Shown piece after piece: positions 59,605-64,000 of a stretch of DNA of 64,000 nucleotides (the stretch's first letter is position 1; each line of letters opens with the position of its first letter). The position numbers were made by a program, and so were the translations under genes. Location: NCBI GenBank assembly GCA_017561085.1, contig JAFZDQ010000026.1:1-64000 (forward strand). Direction: 5' to 3'. The stretch comes from Lachnospiraceae bacterium. GTDB taxonomy: Bacteria; Bacillota; Clostridia; Lachnospirales; Lachnospiraceae. A model generated the notes under the pieces. That model did no database searches. It worked only from the letters and a program-made list of their open reading frames with translations, and had not been told where the DNA came from.

Positions 59605-60435
59605 GTGCGTAATTTCAGAATCATTCTGCAATATGAAGGAACCCGTTATCAGGGCTGGCAAAAGCAGGAAAGTACGGAAAACACCATACAGGGGAAGCTG
59701 GAGCAGCTTTTGTCCAAGATGGCCGGTACCAAGGTAGAAGTGCAGGGCTCCGGCAGAACCGATGCCGGCGTGCATGCCATGGGCCAGGTGGCCAATTTCC
59801 ATATAGATACGGACAAAACTGCGCAGCAGATTATGGAGTATATGAATTTTTACCTGCCGGAGGATATCGCGGTAGTTGCCATCAAAGAGGTGGCGGAGCG
59901 TTTCCACAGCAGGTTAAATGCCAAGGGCAAGACCTATTGCTACCGGGTCATCAATTCCGGGATTCCCCATGTATTTAGCAGACGTTATGCCCATGTGGTA
60001 GAACGTCCTTTGGATATTCCCGCCATGCAAAGGGCAGCGGAGTATTTGCTGGGAACCCATGATTTTAAGGCTTTTACTTCAACCAAGAAGAGTAAAAAGT
60101 CCACCGTCAGGACAATCGATAAGATTACCATTGAGCGGGTGGACAGTACTTATCCGGCAGGCGTATCAGGCACCGGAACTTGTCCGGCGGGCGCGGCGCT
60201 TTTAACCGGCGCAAAGAACGGCGCGGATGCAGACGCGGAAATTTGTTTTACGTATACCGGTGACGGATTTTTGTACCATATGGTGCGTATTCTAACGGGA
60301 ACTCTTTTGGAAGTGGGACTTCATGAAAGAGCGCCGGAAGAGATAGAAACTATTTTAAAAACCGGCAGGAGAGAAGATGCGGGTGCACTGGCACCGGCCA
60401 AAGGACTTACCCTGATGGAGGTTTTTTATTCGTGA
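59605..60435 (+). CDS. truA: tRNA pseudouridine synthase A
   Basis: A 276-residue TruA. The catalytic Asp lies in SGRTDAGVHAMGQVANF; also FRIILQYEGTRYQGWQ at the start, SRLNAKGKTYCYRV, THDFKAFTSTKKSKKSTVRTI, and FLYHMVRILTGTLLEVG. It makes pseudouridine 38-40 in tRNA anticodon arms. Residues ~183-212 are an added Ala/Gly-rich insert with two near 10-residue repeats, in place of the short loop before the last beta strands. Starts at GTG 59605 with GGAGG upstream; coupled to the dehydrogenase gene. Confidence 0.95.
   Translation: MRNFRIILQYEGTRYQGWQKQESTENTIQGKLEQLLSKMAGTKVEVQGSGRTDAGVHAMGQVANFHIDTDKTAQQIMEYMNFYLPEDIAVVAIKEVAERFHSRLNAKGKTYCYRVINSGIPHVFSRRYAHVVERPLDIPAMQRAAEYLLGTHDFKAFTSTKKSKKSTVRTIDKITIERVDSTYPAGVSGTGTCPAGAALLTGAKNGADADAEICFTYTGDGFLYHMVRILTGTLLEVGLHERAPEEIETILKTGRREDAGALAPAKGLTLMEVFYS
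60151..60210. repeat. Two 30-nt imperfect repeats inside truA
   Basis: Units 60151-60180 and 60181-60210 begin TATCCGGCAGGCG and TGTCCGGCGGGCG; they encode YPAGVSGTGT and CPAGAALLTG, in frame. Confidence 0.6.
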
Positions 60436-60935
60436 AGGAAAAGACATATGAAAGCAGAGCCTACCACGCCCTTTTTTGGATGTATCTGATCGTCGTGGTG
60501 CGGCTGATTATATTTAAATATCCCCTTGCCCAGTTGGTGGAAATTGCCCGCAATTGGGGAATTGAGGTTGTGAAGTACGGATGGGACACGGCGAATTTCA
60601 CCTTTTTTAAGACCATCCGGATGTATATTGACTATGCATACAAATTAAACAGCTTTGAAAATCTGGTGGGAAATGTGGTAGTATTTATTCCCTTTGGATT
60701 TTTATTACCCCTTGTACTTAAGAAGGGAAAGAATTTTTTGTTGATGTTTTTAAACACCTTTCTGTTTGTGCTGGGGATAGAAGTGTTTCAGTTGTTTTCC
60801 GCATTTGGCGTATTTGATGTGGACGACATCCTGTTAAACTGCTTCGGAGCCGTTATCGGCTATTTACTATGGAGAACCCTTTTGGGGGTTAAGGAGGAAG
60901 ACGATGTTTCAGTTTTTGAAGAACAGAAAAGCTAA
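60432..60935 (+). CDS. VanZ family protein
   Basis: A 167-residue membrane protein with about four helices and the VanZ core NLVGNVVVFIPFGFLLPLVLKK ... GIEVFQLFSAFGVFDVDDILLNCFGAVIGYLL. Named after a teicoplanin-resistance gene, but most members have unknown roles in the envelope. GTG start overlaps truA by 4 nt. Confidence 0.88.
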   Translation: MKEKTYESRAYHALFWMYLIVVVRLIIFKYPLAQLVEIARNWGIEVVKYGWDTANFTFFKTIRMYIDYAYKLNSFENLVGNVVVFIPFGFLLPLVLKKGKNFLLMFLNTFLFVLGIEVFQLFSAFGVFDVDDILLNCFGAVIGYLLWRTLLGVKEEDDVSVFEEQKS

Positions 60936-61518
60936 CTACACCATGTCGGCAATTATTTGCGTTATCATAGGGCTTGTGCTGGTAATTTGGCCCGGCACCT
61001 CAACCCAGGTGGTGTGTAAGGTACTGGGTGGCGTTTTGATGCTTTACGGGGCCCTGCAGATTTTAATGTACGCGCTGGCGAAGGAGCGCAGTCTTTATTC
61101 CCAGGGAATGCTGGTGCTTGGTGTGATTTTTGCGGTAATCGGTGCGTGGATTTTGATTAAGCCGGATATGATTATTGCGGCAGTGCCGGTGATTATGGGA
61201 ATTATCATTGCCATTCACGGACTGCACAATGCAGTGCAGGCATTTAGCTTAAAAGGCCTGAAGTACGAAAAGTGGTGGCTTGCCCTTTTGTTCGGTGTGC
61301 TGACCATTGCCCTTGGCGGTGTTTTGATTTATAATCCTTTTAAGGTAGTAGATACGGTGGTGAGAGTCATCGGTATTTTCCTGATTTATGACGGAATCTC
61401 CGATATTTGGATTCTTTCCAGAGTGTTTAAGTCTAAGCGTGCGGCAGCCAGACTGGAAGAGGAGAAGGCTGCGGTTGTAGATGCGGAAGCAGTCATCACG
61501 GATGTAGAAGAGGAATAG
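60904..61518 (+). CDS. HdeD/DUF308 family membrane protein
   Basis: A 204-residue membrane protein with six helices arranged as repeated pairs (IICVIIGLVLVIWPG, VLGGVLMLYGALQILMYAL, GVIFAVIGAWILIKPD, IIMGIIIAIHGLHNAV, FGVLTIALGGVLIYNP, GIFLIYDGISDIWIL). This is the DUF308/HdeD pattern; the role outside enteric acid resistance is unknown. An acidic cytoplasmic tail ends the protein. It overlaps VanZ by 32 nt. GGAGG precedes its ATG. Confidence 0.85.
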   Translation: MFQFLKNRKANYTMSAIICVIIGLVLVIWPGTSTQVVCKVLGGVLMLYGALQILMYALAKERSLYSQGMLVLGVIFAVIGAWILIKPDMIIAAVPVIMGIIIAIHGLHNAVQAFSLKGLKYEKWWLALLFGVLTIALGGVLIYNPFKVVDTVVRVIGIFLIYDGISDIWILSRVFKSKRAAARLEEEKAAVVDAEAVITDVEEE

Positions 61519-61567
61519 GAGGTACGTCGCAAAGGCGGAACCGGAAAAAAGGAATAGGAGGTATCCT

Positions 61568-61855
61568 ATGCGTATCGGACAGGTGGATGTCAGACCATAT
61601 ATTTATCAGACGAATACCCTAAGCGCGGACAGCCTAAACAAGGTGTCTGCTATTTCTGATGATTTGGTATCTGCGAAAACTGACTTTGCAGAGCTTGTGG
61701 CGGATGATTTGAGCGAGAATCTTTTGCGCCCGGGCCAAAGCGCGAACTTTGCGGACATCTTGGAGCAACAGTTCCAAATGAGCAGATTAAATGCAACGCG
61801 GCTGCTTAAGCCCGTGGATGAAAACGAAGCGATGTATCAGATGTTTCATAAATAA
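61568..61855 (+). CDS. Small unknown protein
   Basis: A 95-residue soluble protein not recognised (MRIGQVDVRPYIYQTN start; NFADILEQQFQMSRLNA near the end). The leader contains GGAATAGGAGGTA twice (61513 and 61552), a small duplication that also doubled the RBS; the second copy is ~4 nt before the ATG. It may be co-transcribed with the DUF308 gene. A strong terminator follows. Confidence 0.65.
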   Translation: MRIGQVDVRPYIYQTNTLSADSLNKVSAISDDLVSAKTDFAELVADDLSENLLRPGQSANFADILEQQFQMSRLNATRLLKPVDENEAMYQMFHK

Positions 61856-61927
61856 AATACATCCGGCGCACTTGTACAAAAGCAAAGCGCCGGCAATTGA
61901 ATACGCGTACTTGTATAAGGGAAATTC

Positions 61928-61956
61928 AACTCTGTCGTCAATGACAGAGTTTTTTC
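61928..61956 (+). terminator. Intrinsic terminator
   Basis: AACTCTGTC pairs with GACAGAGTT around a 5-nt loop, then TTTTT. An additional hairpin, CCGGCGC/GCGCCGG, lies upstream at about 61863-61893. Confidence 0.88.
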
Positions 61957-62011
61957 TTTGTTGTATCCTAAGTTTAGACAAAGAAAACAGGAAACGAAAG
62001 GGGTACGCAGG

Positions 62012-62524
62012 ATGAAGATGACAAGTGCATATGCCAACAAGATGTTGCGCAAGTTAAGTGAAGACAAAGAATTTTACAGAAGAAAGGAAGCCGAAGGATG
62101 CACGTATGTAGCCACCCTGGAGGAGGAGCCGGTGATTCCGGAATACGACTACGTGAAAACGGCAGCCTGCATCGAAGAAATCGATGAAAAAATAGTGAAA
62201 ATCAAACATGCAATCAACCTTGCAAATCTCACCAATGAAATTGAGGTGGACGGCAACAGGATGACGGCAGACCAGATTTTAATCAGAATGGCCCAACTGA
62301 ATAAGCGTAAAAGCGTCCTGGATATGATGCGTAAGATGGAACCCCAAAGCAGGGTGGGAACGGTGAACTACAGTACCCGCCGCCCGGTGCCGGAATATCG
62401 GTACATCAACTACGATTTGGACACTGTCAAAGCGGATTACGACCGCATAGACGCACAGCTGTATCAGATGCAGCTGGCCCTTGATAAGTACAATCAGACC
62501 GTAGAGTTTGAAGTAGAACTGTAG
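62012..62524 (+). CDS. Coiled-coil protein of unknown function
   Basis: A 170-residue charged, mostly helical protein. Heptad-like stretches occur at CIEEIDEKIVKIKHAINLANL and DTVKADYDRIDAQLYQMQLALDKYNQTVEFEVEL. It has the look of small tailed coiled-coil proteins of mobile-element or phage origin, but I do not recognise a family. ATG 62012 follows GAAAGGGG; the frame is open further up into the terminator of the previous gene, which excludes that start. Confidence 0.65.
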   Translation: MKMTSAYANKMLRKLSEDKEFYRRKEAEGCTYVATLEEEPVIPEYDYVKTAACIEEIDEKIVKIKHAINLANLTNEIEVDGNRMTADQILIRMAQLNKRKSVLDMMRKMEPQSRVGTVNYSTRRPVPEYRYINYDLDTVKADYDRIDAQLYQMQLALDKYNQTVEFEVEL

Positions 62525-62823
62525 AAGGGCGGCCCGGCGCCCATGCCGGGCCAAAGGTTAAAATAAATTTCATATTGTTCCGTGTAAACCAACTTTTGTA
62601 TAGAGCGATTAAGATGACGTGATGCAAGATGGTTTATGGTGAGAGTTCCCGGTTTTTGGTTATTGGTTATCCGGTAGTGTTTAGTGTAACAGAAGAGCGA
62701 ATAAAGGATAAAAATAAGATCAAAAATATGGTGGCTTACAAAAAACTTTTCCTCCTCGGAAGGTGCGTGGAAGTTCGGTTATAAATGCACAAAAATTTCA
62801 TCACAAATTCTACATTAACGCTA
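62525..62823. other. Non-coding stretch with one strong hairpin
   Basis: Only a GGCCCGGC/GCCGGGCC hairpin (62531-62552), without a T run, is visible; it may weakly terminate the previous gene. No frame with an RBS, no tRNA and no recognised riboswitch is seen. Confidence 0.4.
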
Positions 62824-62852
62824 TTGCCAACAAAGCCGCCGTATGATATTCT
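62824..62852 (+). promoter_or_regulatory. Promoter of the XRE gene
   Basis: TTGCCA at 62824-62829 and TATTCT at 62847-62852, 17-nt spacing, ~75 nt before the start codon. Confidence 0.5.
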
Positions 62853-62925
62853 GTTTTCGCAAGAAAAATTCTGTGATTCTTAACTATTAACCGTTGACCG
62901 TGCATTAGTGCGAAAGGAGGTAGTC

Positions 62926-63210
62926 ATGAAGTACAGGACTGAATACGATTTGAAGGTGGTTGGCAGGAACCTAAGACGCCTTAGGGAACAGAAGAACCTT
63001 ACCGTGGAGCAGGTCAGAGAGTATTTAAGACTTGGTTCGGTACAGGCTGTTTACAAATACGAGGCGGGTGTAGGATATCCCCAAGCAGACACCATGTTAG
63101 CACTCATGGAGTTATACGAAGCGGGTGTTGATGAAATAGTCAAGGTACCAAAAGAGGAGCAATGCTCCTCTTTTTTATGCGAAGTGTGCGGAGAGGAAAA
63201 AGTCGCATAA
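62926..63210 (+). CDS. XRE-family HTH regulator with terminator inside its 3' end
   Basis: A 94-residue regulator. The HTH covers ~10-65 (VVGRNLRRLREQKNLTVEQVREYLRLGSVQAVYKYEAGVGYPQADTMLALMELYE). It starts at ATG 62926 after AAAGGAGG. The last 20 residues (EEQCSSFLCEVCGEEKVA) are translated across a perfect intrinsic terminator (63151-63176), so most transcripts would end before the stop codon. The natural protein probably ended near EIVKVPK and the stop was lost, or the Cys-rich tail is made only on read-through. Confidence 0.85.
   Translation: MKYRTEYDLKVVGRNLRRLREQKNLTVEQVREYLRLGSVQAVYKYEAGVGYPQADTMLALMELYEAGVDEIVKVPKEEQCSSFLCEVCGEEKVA
63151..63176 (+). terminator. Perfect intrinsic terminator inside the XRE coding region
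   Basis: AAAGAGGAGC at 63151-63160 pairs with GCTCCTCTTT at 63164-63173; the T run reaches 63176. The in-frame stop is only at 63208-63210. Confidence 0.85.
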
Positions 63211-63217
63211 AGCGACC

Positions 63218-63255
63218 CGCACACGCGCCGGGATTGCGCACACGCGCCGGGATTG
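63218..63255. repeat. 19-nt perfect tandem repeat after the XRE gene
   Basis: CGCACACGCGCCGGGATTG at 63218-63236 and again at 63237-63255, GC-rich and non-coding. Confidence 0.85.
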
Positions 63256-63359
63256 TGCATCCGCGCAATCGATTCAAGACAGTTGCGCGGTCCGTTTCGG
63301 ATTGCGTGAGTTGAACCTTTACAACAGAATAAGGCTGATTTAGAAAGGGGCGATGCTTT

Positions 63360-64000
63360 ATGAATCAGAATGAAGAACAGGAACGGGGACAGAAAATTGA
63401 CGAGTTGTTTTCCCTTTTGCAGGAAGAACTGGAGGAACAGGAGCGGGAACATCAGGAGATTGAACGCGAGCGGGAAAGAATCCTTCGGGAGAAAGAAAGG
63501 GAGAAGGAACTAAGACGGAAACCCTCGAAAAAAGCGGAAAAGCTCATTGACTACAGAACCCTGACGCCGCAGGAAATCAAGAAGGAGCTGGAAAAGCATG
63601 TGGTAGGGCAGGAGGAGGCCTGCAGACAAACCGCCATCATGATGTACCAGCATCTGCAGGGACACCGTTTTGTGGGAATGCTTGCGGGACCTACGGGCTC
63701 CGGAAAATCCTTTATGACGGAAACCTTGCAAAGAGTATTTCCCGACATCGTTTATTTAAGGGAAGTCAGCAATGTCACCAACGAAGGCTGGACCGGCCTC
63801 AAAAAGGTTTCCACCTTGTTTAAGGATGTCCACTGTCCCGTTGATTATCTCGGTGAGATTTATCCGCTGGTGGTATTTGATGAGTGTGACAAGCTTTTTG
63901 CACCGAAAATCAGTTCCAATGGTGAAAACGTAAGCGAATCCCTTCAGGCAGAATTTCTTTCCGTCATCCACGGTAGTATCGTGGAATACAAAGACAGCGA
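63360..64000 (+). CDS. ClpX-like AAA+ ATPase with N-terminal coiled coil (3' truncated by window)
   Basis: The frame from ATG 63360 (GAAAGGGG upstream) stays open to the window end, giving 213 visible residues. The first ~60 are a Glu/Arg-rich coiled coil in place of ClpX's zinc finger. Then follow LTPQEIKKELEKHVVGQEEA, Walker A AGPTGSGKSFMTETL near residue 104, and Walker B VVFDECDKLF near 182, the AAA_2/Clp pattern. Unlike ClpX the segment after Walker A is divergent (VYLREVSNVTNEGWTGLKKV). It may be an unfoldase for a dedicated substrate. The end is outside the window. Confidence 0.85.
   Translation, partial: MNQNEEQERGQKIDELFSLLQEELEEQEREHQEIERERERILREKEREKELRRKPSKKAEKLIDYRTLTPQEIKKELEKHVVGQEEACRQTAIMMYQHLQGHRFVGMLAGPTGSGKSFMTETLQRVFPDIVYLREVSNVTNEGWTGLKKVSTLFKDVHCPVDYLGEIYPLVVFDECDKLFAPKISSNGENVSESLQAEFLSVIHGSIVEYKDS

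Noticed and set aside
1..64000. CRISPR arrays, rRNA or tRNA genes
   Set aside because: No spaced direct repeats of 23-40 nt with unique spacers, and no tRNA cloverleaf or rRNA-like stretch, were seen. The short tandem repeats lack spacers.

Overview
This window reads as chromosome of an anaerobic, spore-forming Clostridia bacterium, most like Lachnospiraceae. The evidence is alpha/beta SASP and SpoVA genes with sigma-G-like promoters, an AddAB recombination nuclease, a TPP riboswitch on an ECF-type thiamine transporter, the tig-clpP-clpX-lon-engB quality-control cluster, and strong AGGAGG ribosome binding sites. Nearly all genes lie on the + strand in tight operons. No rRNA, tRNA, CRISPR array or prophage is visible.

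Layout. 1-7.4 kb: end of an ABC exporter, a nicotinamidase-like hydrolase, two duplicated lipoproteins, a HerA-like ATPase, TcdA and a membrane-anchored exo/endonuclease-phosphatase fold protein. 7.4-11.4 kb: spoVAA-spoVAB, a small protein, RidA, a shikimate-kinase-like protein, an EamA transporter and a separate spoVAE. 11.4-15.1 kb: a long hairpin element, aminopeptidase P and a uracil/xanthine permease. 15.2-16.7 kb: an AbiE toxin-antitoxin pair with promoter and operator. 16.7-24.9 kb: a NagD-type phosphatase, addB and addA. 25-29.6 kb: TPP riboswitch-thiT, malQ, an ArsR operon with two Cys-rich proteins, and a CYTH protein. 29.7-34.4 kb: DJ-1, CBS, GreA, SASP, an ECF S-component with a TM1266-type regulator, and a ROK fructokinase. 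34.4-36.9 kb: small accessory genes with notable RNA structures. 37-49.6 kb: a defence island. 49.7-57.4 kb: tig, clpP, clpX, lon, engB and a YtvI-like protein. 57.4-64 kb: a diguanylate cyclase, a D-2-hydroxyacid dehydrogenase, truA, VanZ, DUF308, small unknown proteins, an XRE regulator and the start of a ClpX-like ATPase.

The most exciting system is the defence island. A type I restriction-modification operon (HTH, hsdM, hsdS, DUF6173, tyrosine recombinase, hsdS 5' half, inverted hsdS 3' half, hsdR) is followed by an McrBC-like pair. Four copies of a 15-nt sequence, each with TAAA-N6-TTTA symmetry, sit exactly at the hsdS half-gene junctions in alternating orientation. This predicts DNA inversions that switch target specificity. 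The recombinase between the halves is the likely catalyst.

A second theme is repeat-derived expansion. At least six otherwise ordinary proteins (TcdA, SpoVAA, aminopeptidase P, AddB, AddA twice, TruA) carry in-frame tandem repeats of 12-54 nt in loops, and similar micro-repeats lie between genes. There are also three copies of a REP-like palindrome with compensatory changes in its stem, two unrelated-looking ~135-nt long hairpins, two genes whose ribosome binding site is buried in a hairpin followed by a T run, and a perfect intrinsic terminator lying inside an XRE gene ahead of its stop codon.

All functions are read from the sequence and remembered family motifs; no database search was run.
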